From an uncultured Prevotella sp. (GTDB lineage: Bacteria > Bacteroidota > Bacteroidia > Bacteroidales > Bacteroidaceae): a stretch of DNA of 12,248 nt. This document shows, in pieces, positions 1-6,073 of this stretch. The translations under genes were made by a program, and so were the position numbers. The DNA lies in assembly GCA_938018155.1 (NCBI GenBank), contig CALIIG010000214.1, positions 1 through 12,248 on the forward strand, written 5' to 3'. Each line of letters opens with the position of its first letter. Within the stretch, counting starts at the first letter, position 1. The notes below the pieces were generated by a model. It did not search any database, was not told the DNA's origin, and saw only the letters and a list, made by a program, of their open reading frames with translations.

Positions 1-1111
1 GTGTGTCTTTATGTACCAGACTAAGCGAATATTTGATGACAGCCGACTTGATGGCTTGCAGCAAGTAAACGCCCGTAGCGGCCATACTTCCGCCAATAAC
101 AACCAATTCGGGATTGAAAATATTGATAAGGGCCGATATTTGCAAGCCTAATTTATGGCCGATGCTGTCAATAACGTCAATACATAACGAGTCTTCGTTG
201 TTCACAGCATCTATTAAATCCTGAAAGGTAAAATTGCCGTTCTTGTCGGTTTTCACCGTCGACGCCTCACCTGCACTGATACGTTCCTTCACAATTCTGT
301 AAAAAGCGTTTCCCGAGGTTTCCGTCTCCAGGCATCCTTTCTTTCCGCAATGGCATATCAGTTCGTTGTCAAAGGCATGGATGTGTCCTATTTCGCCCGA
401 GAAACCCGAGCGTCCCTTATATACCTCTCCGTTGAGAATGATACCCATTCCCAGCCCACAGCTGATGTTGATGAACAGCACATTCTTCTCACCCTTGACA
501 CAACCGACCATGTATTCGCCGTAAGCCATGGCACGGGAATCGTTGTCTATCGTCGTGGGAATGCCGGTTTTCTCTTCAATAAGCGTACTTAATGCCACTT
601 CTGAAAAGTTGAAAAGACTGTAACTATAACCCAAATCCGGGTTGACGCGTCCCGAAATATTGACGTTAAGCGTCAGTATTTTCTCCTTCGGAATGTCGAT
701 ATTGCCTGTAAAGTCATTAATGATGCCACATAGTTCATCGAGGCTTTCCATGGTGTTTTGCTGAACATAGGGCTTGCCCAGTTGCATATCCACCAGATGT
801 CCGGTAAAGTCTATCAGTCCGATATTGACGGAACCCTGATTGAAATCAACGCCAAGGAAATAGCCCGAAGAGGGGTTAATGCCATACAATTGCGGCCTGC
901 GGCCCTCGTCTGTTTCCAGTTTTCCATACTCGTTTACATATCCCGCTTCGCACAATTCGCCCACAAGTTTCGACGCCGTGGGCATACTTACGCCGGTAAA
1001 ACGGGCCAGATCATTGACCGTTGCATTGCCATTTTGTATGAAATAGTCGATAATGCTTAGTTTATAGGCATCATTTTTATTTCCGTCTCCGGTATTAAAG
1101 ATATGAGTCAT
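1..1111 (-). CDS. ROK-family transcriptional regulator (NagC/XylR-like), 3' end cut by window edge
   Basis: This reading frame starts at an ATG at 1111 and stays open to position 1, giving 370 residues; ROK regulators are usually near 400, so roughly the last 30 are outside the window. Residues ~17-62 form a winged helix-turn-helix (VNDLARFTGVSMPTASKLVGEL). Residues ~85-370 are the ROK sugar-binding/kinase-like domain. The ROK zinc signature is clear: GEIGH at 239-243 followed by CHCGKKGCLE at 253-262, so H243 (or H245), C253, C255 and C260 are likely zinc ligands. DND at 189-191 matches the acidic active-site segment. The phosphate-binding DxGxT motif is degenerate (DFNQGS, 89-94), which fits a regulator rather than a sugar kinase. 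It is the only regulator visible here, so it probably controls this locus in response to an imported sugar or sugar phosphate (inference). It probably has its own promoter, with an inverted repeat over it. Confidence 0.93.
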   Translation of the reverse strand, partial: MTHIFNTGDGNKNDAYKLSIIDYFIQNGNATVNDLARFTGVSMPTASKLVGELCEAGYVNEYGKLETDEGRRPQLYGINPSSGYFLGVDFNQGSVNIGLIDFTGHLVDMQLGKPYVQQNTMESLDELCGIINDFTGNIDIPKEKILTLNVNISGRVNPDLGYSYSLFNFSEVALSTLIEEKTGIPTTIDNDSRAMAYGEYMVGCVKGEKNVLFINISCGLGMGIILNGEVYKGRSGFSGEIGHIHAFDNELICHCGKKGCLETETSGNAFYRIVKERISAGEASTVKTDKNGNFTFQDLIDAVNNEDSLCIDVIDSIGHKLGLQISALINIFNPELVVIGGSMAATGVYLLQAIKSAVIKYSLSLVHKDT

Positions 1112-1133
1112 GGTTTTGATGATTTTCGGTTGA

Positions 1134-1165
1134 CAAAGATACGAAAAAGTTTATATATCACCGAT
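1134..1165 (-). promoter_or_regulatory. Candidate Bacteroidota promoter of the ROK gene
   Basis: On the minus strand 1141-1134 reads TATCTTTG, an exact match to the Bacteroidota -7 consensus TAnnTTTG, 22 bp upstream of the ROK ATG. The expected -33 region (about 1162-1165) reads TCGG rather than TTTG, so the promoter is intrinsically weak or depends on another factor. The resulting leader would be short, roughly 15-20 nt. The -33 region lies inside the inverted repeat at 1155-1189. Confidence 0.55.
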
Positions 1166-1189
1166 TAATATCAATAATAAAGGTGATAT
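1155..1189. promoter_or_regulatory. Inverted repeat at the ROK promoter, candidate operator
   Basis: ATATCACC (1155-1162) and GGTGATAT (1182-1189) are perfect 8-bp inverted arms separated by 19 bp. A third ATATCA half-site lies between them (1168-1173). The proximal arm overlaps the expected -33 region of the ROK gene. It is not followed by a T-run on the minus strand, so it does not look like a terminator of the upstream gene. An autoregulatory operator is the simplest reading (inference). Confidence 0.5.
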
Positions 1190-1241
1190 GTATGCTTTTT
1201 TGGCTTTTGTAGATGTTTTTTACTTGATTTTGGTGCGCCAA

Positions 1242-2633
1242 TCAGGTTTTCCAATACCATTTTAAGCGGCTGCACGCTATGGCAACAGCCATACTTGGCG
1301 TTGTAAGAATTACGCCACGGGCGAACCCCAGCCACGGTGTTTGTGCCATATTTTCGAATAAAGGCCATAAGCCTGCGAGCGTAATCAGCGGTATTACCAC
1401 CATCGACGAGGCTACATAAGCTACCATGGGGCTGCGCCCTGTCATTTCGAGCGGCCACGAAATAAACGTAATGTGGAAGTGGTCGCACAATATGGTAAAG
1501 AATAATAAGCCGTAAACTGCCAGCGATGACGTCGTAAAGAGGTAGCTCATGGTGACGTCATCTTTCCGTATTCCGCCTTCAAACGATTCTGCCAGCAGGC
1601 CTGTAAGCAGCAGCCATGCCGCCATAACGGCCAGCCGCCGCCAGTAGGTTTGTTCGCTGTTTACGGGCTTAAGCATCACAATTAACGCCGTAGCCATGAT
1701 GGCAGATAGCAGGAAACCTGCCGGCAGCCAGCGGTTATACAGTGTAACCACATTTGTAACGATAAGCAGAAAACTCAATAAAGCCGTCCATCTTGCCGTG
1801 CCGTTACTTGCCGCTGGCCTGCTTACCGGCTCGTGAAGCCACCGCCATAGCATGTCGCCTGCGAGCGTTCCCGGTATAATTACCAGCAAATATTCCTGAT
1901 AGCTGCTCTGCCAAAGCCACGAAGCAGGCGTGTAGGCCAGCAACTGTTGCTGCCACGAACCATCGGTTTTAGCCCCGAGGAACAGTGCCATTATAACAGG
2001 AATAAGTGCCATTCGCCACACAGGCTTATCGGCTGTAAGCAGAAAGGCCGCCGAGCCTGTGACCACCGTGTTGGCCAAAATAAGAATAATGATGTCACTT
2101 TGCTGCAAACTGAACACCTCGCCACCGACGTAAGGCTGCAGCAGCATCCACGCTATGGCCACGATATACGCGCAGCCATTGACAATGCGATTGTTGCGAC
2201 GCGACAGCCTGAACGGGTTACGCATGAACAAAACAAACAGCAAACCAAAGGCCGCCAGCGGCACAACATAGTGTAAAGCCTCTGTTTTGTACCCCATCAT
2301 AAAGGGGAACATGTGGTAAATAAAGATGGCAAAGAACGTCAGCTTAAGCCATCTGACGATGCTTTTCCATAACAATTGCCCGCGCGTTGTTCCCTTTTCC
2401 ATCTGCCTCCTGAACGACAACGGTATGGCTGCACCCATGGAAAACAGGAAAAAAGGGAAAATAAGGTCAACCCATGTAATGCCATAGATGTGCGGATTAA
2501 AGGCGTGATCGGGAGGCGGCACCTGCGCATGATACATCCATGGCGGCAGAACACTGAAGGCTTCAGTGGCCGAAAGTATCATCGTCATGATGGCATAGCC
2601 TCTCAATGCGTCAAGCGCGTGCGAACGATTCAT
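1242..2633 (-). CDS. DUF5009 / HGSNAT-like membrane acyltransferase
   Basis: This 463-residue polytopic inner-membrane protein belongs to the family of heparan-alpha-glucosaminide N-acetyltransferase (HGSNAT) and bacterial NagX/YeiB-like proteins. The N-terminus carries the family hallmark SHALDALRGYAIMTMIL (4-20), then WVDLIFPFFLFSMGAAIPLSF (54-74). FEGGIRKDD (351-359) is the DUF5009 signature. About ten to eleven hydrophobic segments cover the protein, including ~12-30, 54-72, 95-113, 121-136, 151-166, 180-200, 207-220, 283-298, 304-321, 335-349 and 405-423. HGSNAT transfers an acetyl group from cytosolic acetyl-CoA to a non-reducing-end glucosamine on the other side of the membrane; bacterial relatives often sit with amino-sugar or glycan catabolic genes. 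The donor and acceptor here are unknown. The ATG at 2633 is chosen because the family motif begins at once after it. It follows the transporter by 60 bp and probably shares its transcript. Confidence 0.88.
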   Translation of the reverse strand: MNRSHALDALRGYAIMTMILSATEAFSVLPPWMYHAQVPPPDHAFNPHIYGITWVDLIFPFFLFSMGAAIPLSFRRQMEKGTTRGQLLWKSIVRWLKLTFFAIFIYHMFPFMMGYKTEALHYVVPLAAFGLLFVLFMRNPFRLSRRNNRIVNGCAYIVAIAWMLLQPYVGGEVFSLQQSDIIILILANTVVTGSAAFLLTADKPVWRMALIPVIMALFLGAKTDGSWQQQLLAYTPASWLWQSSYQEYLLVIIPGTLAGDMLWRWLHEPVSRPAASNGTARWTALLSFLLIVTNVVTLYNRWLPAGFLLSAIMATALIVMLKPVNSEQTYWRRLAVMAAWLLLTGLLAESFEGGIRKDDVTMSYLFTTSSLAVYGLLFFTILCDHFHITFISWPLEMTGRSPMVAYVASSMVVIPLITLAGLWPLFENMAQTPWLGFARGVILTTPSMAVAIACSRLKWYWKT

Positions 2634-2693
2634 GGGTAAACAGCTTGTCTGACAGGTGTTGATGAATAGCGTTAATAGTGTTTTTAATAAACG

Positions 2694-4085
2694 TTACGCT
2701 TTGTTTTTCGTCCAATAACGTTCTATATCTTCGAGCGACATGCCTGCCGTTTCGGGCACAAGTTTCCACATAATAAGAACGTAAGGCACGCACATCACGG
2801 CAAATAACGCAAAGGTGCCTGCGGGACTAAGGTTTTCAAGCATCCACGGTGTGAGCTGACCGATGAGGAATGTGCCCGTCCAGAGGGCCAGTCCGGCCAC
2901 TGACATAGCCAGCCCGCGGACGTTGTTGGGATACATTTCCGACAGCAACACAAACACAACTGCACTGATTGATATGGCCGTTGCAAAGACATACAGCAGA
3001 AAGAACACCAGCATGAAGACAAACGAAAGGTGCAACTTCTCGTGGAATACAAAATAGAAGGCGATGGCCAGCAGGCAGATAATCATGCCCGATACACCAT
3101 AATATATGAGCTTTTTGCGGCCCACGCGGTCAATGATAAACATGGCGATAACGGTTGTAAGCGTATTGACCACGCCCACAAGCACCTGAGCGAAGAGCGG
3201 ATCTTCAAAACCGGCGTCCTTAAATATGCTTGGACCGTAGTAAAGAACGGCGTTGACACCCATAAACTGCCCCAGAATGGCAATGGCCGAACCTATAATA
3301 ACGGCCTTAAAAATGCCCGGTTTCAGCAGCTCTTTCCACTCCGATTTCACCTCCCCGGCGATGGTAGAGCGCGTGTCGGCCACCTGTTTGGCTACAGCTT
3401 CGGCCGTAGTATAAATTTTCGAAAAGATGTTTTGTGCCCGGCTTTCCTGCTGTTTGACGATGAGCCAGCGCGGGCTTTCGGGTATGAAAAAGATGATGGT
3501 GAAGAAGAACAGTGCCGGCAACGTCTCCATTCCCAGCATGGAACGCCACACCTCGGTAACGAAAAGCGTTTGCAAAAGGCCCATACCGTATGAAGCTGTA
3601 TGCGAGTTGTTGAGCAACAGATAGTTGACAAGGTAGGCCGCCAGGAACCCGACGGTCACGGCAAGCTGATACAGCGACACCATCTGGCCGCGGTAACGCG
3701 TGATGGATATTTCGCTAATATAAATAGGTGCAACGATGGAAACCACACCGATACCTACGCCGCCCACAATGCGGTATATCACAAGTTCGGTGAATGATGT
3801 GGCTATTGCGCACCCGATTGAGCCCACAGTAAACATCACGGCCGACAGAAGCATGGTAGGACGACGCCCCAGACGGTCGCTCAGCATGCCGGCAACGGCC
3901 ACGCCGAATATCGATCCGATGAGGGCACAACCCACATACCATCCCTGCATGATGGAGTCGAGGTGGAACTGTTCAGCCACCTGGTCGATGGTTCCGGATA
4001 TTACAGCCGTGTCGTAACCAAAGAGAAGGCCCCCCAATGCTGCAACGAGGGCCAGAAAAAATACGTATCCAAGACGGTAGTTCAT
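2694..4085 (-). CDS. Sugar porter family MFS transporter (XylE-like sugar:H+ symporter)
   Basis: This 463-residue, 12-helix inner-membrane transporter has the usual family length. Signatures in order are GGLLFGYDTAVISG (18-31, with D25 at the XylE proton-coupling Asp position), DRLGRRPT (70-77), VAPIYISEIS (118-127), RGQMVSLYQ (132-140), PESPRWLI (202-209), GQFMGVNAVLYYGPSIF (272-288), DRVGRKK (319-325), VLLSEMYPNNVRG (379-391) and the C-terminal PETAGMSLEDIE (444-455). Compared from memory with E. coli XylE, the sugar contacts equivalent to Q168, Q289, N294, N325 and W416 are kept (Q140, Q273, N278, N307, W402). Those equivalent to Q288, W392 and Q415 are changed to G272, F378 and L401. It is therefore a bona fide sugar porter, but the substrate may not be xylose or glucose. 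It would import the monosaccharide or small product released by the neighbouring secreted enzymes. It starts 39 bp after the end of the DUF4434 gene. Confidence 0.93.
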   Translation of the reverse strand: MNYRLGYVFFLALVAALGGLLFGYDTAVISGTIDQVAEQFHLDSIMQGWYVGCALIGSIFGVAVAGMLSDRLGRRPTMLLSAVMFTVGSIGCAIATSFTELVIYRIVGGVGIGVVSIVAPIYISEISITRYRGQMVSLYQLAVTVGFLAAYLVNYLLLNNSHTASYGMGLLQTLFVTEVWRSMLGMETLPALFFFTIIFFIPESPRWLIVKQQESRAQNIFSKIYTTAEAVAKQVADTRSTIAGEVKSEWKELLKPGIFKAVIIGSAIAILGQFMGVNAVLYYGPSIFKDAGFEDPLFAQVLVGVVNTLTTVIAMFIIDRVGRKKLIYYGVSGMIICLLAIAFYFVFHEKLHLSFVFMLVFFLLYVFATAISISAVVFVLLSEMYPNNVRGLAMSVAGLALWTGTFLIGQLTPWMLENLSPAGTFALFAVMCVPYVLIMWKLVPETAGMSLEDIERYWTKNKA

Positions 4086-4124
4086 GATGAAAAGCTGATG
4101 TTATAATAATGTCTTGTTACCTGC

Positions 4125-5237
4125 TTAACAATTGGCAGGCGTTATCTCAAAATACTCACAGTAGCGGTTGTACAGGTGATGGGCCTGGAAATAAGCCGAC
4201 TGCGGGCTGAGGAAATGGGAAAATTCGAACGTAATTGCCTTGTCATAGCCGCAGCGTTTGGCGGCTTCGAGCTTCATGCGCAGCTTGTCAAACTTGATGG
4301 GCAGGAAGTGAATGGGCATGTCTCTGTCGAATGTTTCGGCGTTCGTCCAGCACTGCATGCCGTACCTGTCGGCCAGTTTCTTGTTCACTGAAAAGAACGC
4401 ATCCAGCTCGTCATAGTCGATATGCCCGTCCTGAAAGGCGCAACAGTCAACTACATCATGTATGCCATCGAATATCTCATTCCACTCACGCTCGTGCTGT
4501 TGCACGCTTACGGCCTGGTCATTCGTCATTTTTCCCGTGCCCATAACAGCCTTCTTGCCGTCAATCCACGGCGATATGAAAACGGGCAGCCCGCCTGAAA
4601 TGTCCTTGCATTGCTTGCCCATGGTATGAAAAGTATTGACGGCTCCCTTCGTCTGGCGGCTTATTTCGGTGCTGATATACCAGCCTTTGAAGCTCTTGTG
4701 ATGGCCATATCGCTGCCACGCCTCTTCGATAACATACTTATTGTCTTCCAGTTCCTGCGACATATCGCCCGTATCCCAGTAGTGGCCCGAGTCGTAAAGG
4801 CCGAAGTAAAACTTCATATTGTATTTGTCGGCCAGCGTGCAAAACATCTCGATAAGGTCGACAGAGGGCATGTAGCAGCCTTTTTTCAGCAGATAGGGAG
4901 AGGGGTAAGTAAGGAACTTACGGTAGCCGGAGCGAATGTCTATCACCGTATCGATGCCGATAGACTTCATGTAACGGAAGTCCTGATCCCACTCTTTTAA
5001 TCCCCAGTTCTGATGTGGAATGTCGTGCGATATTTCGTCGAGGAACGTGCCTGTAATGGGTAATCCGGCCTTTTTAGGCACTATCAGGCTGCCCGCTGCA
5101 CCGCCCCTGGCGGGCTTTTGCAGCGCGGCAGGTTCGTTAATAATACGTATGTTTTCGCCCTTCGTGATGATGGGTGCTGCGGCTGCGGCAATACCCGCTG
5201 CAGTAATCTTCTTCAGAAAATCTCGCCTGTTTGACAT
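4125..5237 (-). CDS. Secreted DUF4434-type TIM-barrel protein with twin-arginine signal, putative glycoside hydrolase
   Basis: This 370-residue protein opens with a twin-arginine export signal: NRRDFLKK (3-10), then a small hydrophobic segment ITAAGIAAAAAP (11-22). There is no lipobox, so it should be periplasmic or secreted rather than a lipoprotein. A short Ala/Pro/Gly-rich linker (to ~57) precedes a domain resembling DUF4434: GTFLDEISHDIPHQNWG (63-79), then KEWDQDFRYMKSIGIDTVIDIR (81-102). These look like the first strands of a (beta/alpha)8 barrel of the glycoside hydrolase type. Acidic residues at likely strand ends are E191 (GWYISTEIS), D270 (AFQDGH), E301 (WTNAETFD) and E338 (ITFEFSHF); E191 with E301 or E338 would suit a retaining acid/base-nucleophile pair (inference). 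The substrate is unknown. It appears to be the first gene of the minus-strand operon, with the transporter 39 bp downstream. Confidence 0.75.
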   Translation of the reverse strand: MSNRRDFLKKITAAGIAAAAAPIITKGENIRIINEPAALQKPARGGAAGSLIVPKKAGLPITGTFLDEISHDIPHQNWGLKEWDQDFRYMKSIGIDTVIDIRSGYRKFLTYPSPYLLKKGCYMPSVDLIEMFCTLADKYNMKFYFGLYDSGHYWDTGDMSQELEDNKYVIEEAWQRYGHHKSFKGWYISTEISRQTKGAVNTFHTMGKQCKDISGGLPVFISPWIDGKKAVMGTGKMTNDQAVSVQQHEREWNEIFDGIHDVVDCCAFQDGHIDYDELDAFFSVNKKLADRYGMQCWTNAETFDRDMPIHFLPIKFDKLRMKLEAAKRCGYDKAITFEFSHFLSPQSAYFQAHHLYNRYCEYFEITPANC

Positions 5238-5318
5238 ATTGTTTTGGGTTTATTGGTGCGTGTTAGTATCTGTATTTTTTAAAAATCGGCCGCAATTTAC
5301 GAAATATTTTTCAGATTG

Positions 5319-5326
5319 CAAAACTA
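5319..5326 (-). promoter_or_regulatory. Candidate -7 element for the DUF4434-transporter-DUF5009 operon
   Basis: On the minus strand 5326-5319 reads TAGTTTTG, an exact TAnnTTTG match, about 80 bp upstream of the DUF4434 start. No TTTG lies at the proper -33 distance; the nearest (5359-5356) is 29 bp away. A second degenerate option is ATCATTTG ending near that TTTG, with TTTG 21 bp further upstream. Which one is used cannot be decided from sequence. Confidence 0.3.
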
Positions 5327-5581
5327 AATGACATATTTTTGGGCACAGTTGATCGCAAATGATCATAGAATTGGCAGGCGTTTGCAAAAATTTTGTTTGT
5401 ACTTTGTGCCGGCTTCGTCGGGAGACGGTGAGGCTGGTATGACAGGAGAGCGTGGTTTGGGCAGCTGGTTGGGGTCCATCTCTCATAAACGATAATGCGC
5501 TGACAGATAAATCATTACGGTGTATGTGTTTTCAAATTCAGGCATAGCTGTTTTTCCCTTGTTGCATAAGGGTCATCGTTC

Positions 5582-5665
5582 GGCGGCCGTCAGCAGCGCG
5601 TACGGCGGCCGTCGGACAACGGGTGTGACGGCCGTCAACAGTGCGTACGGCGGCCGTCGGACAAT
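5582..5665. repeat. GC-rich tandem repeat, two 36-bp copies at 45-bp period
   Basis: Positions 5585-5620 and 5630-5665 match at 33 of 36 positions; the three differences are all transitions. Inside, the 10-mer GGCGGCCGTC occurs at 5582, 5604 and 5649, and the variant GACGGCCGTC, a perfect palindrome, at 5627. The starts are spaced 22, 23 and 22 bp, about two helical turns. The common core CGGCCG is self-complementary. There is no CRISPR-like structure. It could be a multi-site protein-binding array or a copy of a dispersed intergenic repeat. Confidence 0.8.
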
Positions 5666-5753
5666 GACTACCGTGGTGTAAAGGGTTTCGCTGTATGGGC
5701 TTATGGTTATACCGTTTCGGGCCCGGGCCGGCGGGAACCGGGTTGTATGGTCT

Positions 5754-5777
5754 GTCTGCCACATCGAAACGGCAGAC
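5754..5777. other. Hairpin-forming inverted repeat in the intergenic region
   Basis: GTCTGCC (5754-5760) and GGCAGAC (5771-5777) are perfect 7-bp arms around a 10-nt loop, and a G-T and a C-G pair can lengthen the stem to 9 bp. No T-run follows on the plus strand, so it is not a classic terminator. It may be a remnant of a mobile or repeat element or a protein site; its role is unknown. Confidence 0.35.
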
Positions 5778-5846
5778 GGGAAAGCCGGCTAACTTCCTGA
5801 TTAACCGCCTGCAGGTTTACACACTGCACCTTTTGCCGGGAAGGAG

Positions 5847-5859
5847 CATAAGGCTTATG
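5847..5859. promoter_or_regulatory. Short palindrome CATAAG-g-CTTATG
   Basis: CATAAG and CTTATG are perfect 6-bp inverted arms around a single base. The site is about 140 bp upstream of the susC -33 element. It has the form of a dimeric regulator site, but no second copy was noticed in the window. Confidence 0.25.
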
Positions 5860-5936
5860 GCTTACACCTTATTATATTAGAAACATTTCAACACTCTGTA
5901 GTCAGAACCGGTATAAATGATATTGAAAAAGGGGTA

Positions 5937-5964
5937 GGATTATAAGAAGTTTTTAATATAATCC
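5937..5964. promoter_or_regulatory. Inverted repeat upstream of the susC promoter, candidate activator or operator site
   Basis: GGATTATA (5937-5944) and TATAATCC (5957-5964) are perfect 8-bp inverted arms with a 12-bp spacer. The dyad ends 20 bp before the -33 element and is centred roughly 70-75 bp upstream of the expected transcription start. That is a position typical of an upstream activator site. The arms differ from those at the ROK promoter, so the two sites need not bind the same protein. Confidence 0.45.
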
Positions 5965-5984
5965 GATAAATTTATGAAAATAAT

Positions 5985-6016
5985 TTTGGAAGTTTCCGCA
6001 AATTATATTAAATTTG
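5985..6016 (+). promoter_or_regulatory. Bacteroidota -33/-7 promoter of susC
   Basis: TTTG at 5985-5988 and TAAATTTG at 6009-6016 match the Bacteroidota consensus TTTG / TAnnTTTG exactly, with a 20-bp spacer. Transcription should begin near 6021-6026, giving a leader of about 50 nt that is very A/T-rich and has no Shine-Dalgarno sequence, as is usual in this phylum. Confidence 0.7.
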
Positions 6017-6073
6017 CTGCATTAAAACAATAAAAACAAAAAAATATAACCGTTTAACTAAGAGCTTTTAACT

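Larger units (their letters stand above)
5238..6073. other. 836-bp divergent intergenic region
   Basis: This gene-free stretch lies between the minus-strand operon and susC. Its left end (5238-5400) is AT-rich and should hold the promoter of the DUF4434 operon. Between about 5400 and 5550 I see nothing recognisable. From 5575 to 5850 it becomes markedly GC-rich and carries a tandem repeat (5582-5665), a GC-rich palindromic stretch (GCCCGGGC at 5721-5728), a hairpin (5754-5777) and a small palindrome (5847-5859). From about 5880 to 6073 it is AT-rich again and holds an inverted repeat and the susC promoter. The open frames in it have no protein-like features. Confidence 0.8.

Noticed and set aside
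350..1060. Plus-strand open frames (350-592 and 758-1060)
   Set aside because: They are antisense to the ROK gene, whose wHTH and zinc motifs are unmistakable on the minus strand.
1225..1244. Hairpin (TGATTGG / CCAA-AA-TCA, minus strand) starting at the DUF5009 stop codon, considered as a terminator
   Set aside because: The stem has a two-base bulge and is followed by A-rich, not T-rich, sequence on the transcribed strand.
3030..3593. 187-codon open frame on the plus strand opposite the transporter gene
   Set aside because: It lies wholly antisense to a strongly supported MFS gene, has low-complexity charged composition and no recognisable domain; it is a reading-frame shadow.
5556..5572. 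CCCTT/AAGGG hairpin beside a T-run, considered as a terminator
   Set aside because: The stem is only 5 bp and the T-run precedes it on the plus strand; on the minus strand it is followed by A residues, so neither orientation fits an intrinsic terminator.
5582..5665. CRISPR array
   Set aside because: The repeat units are too few, the interval sequences are themselves repeated, and no cas gene is present.
5538..5764. Minus-strand open frames with repeated peptide (CPTAAVR...DGR)
   Set aside because: The peptide repeat only reflects the GC-rich DNA tandem repeat; there is no start context, domain or codon pattern suggesting a protein.
5695..5880. 61-codon plus-strand open frame in the intergenic region
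   Set aside because: It runs through the GC-rich palindromic segment, has no domain and no promoter, and ends in an AT-rich stretch typical of non-coding DNA.
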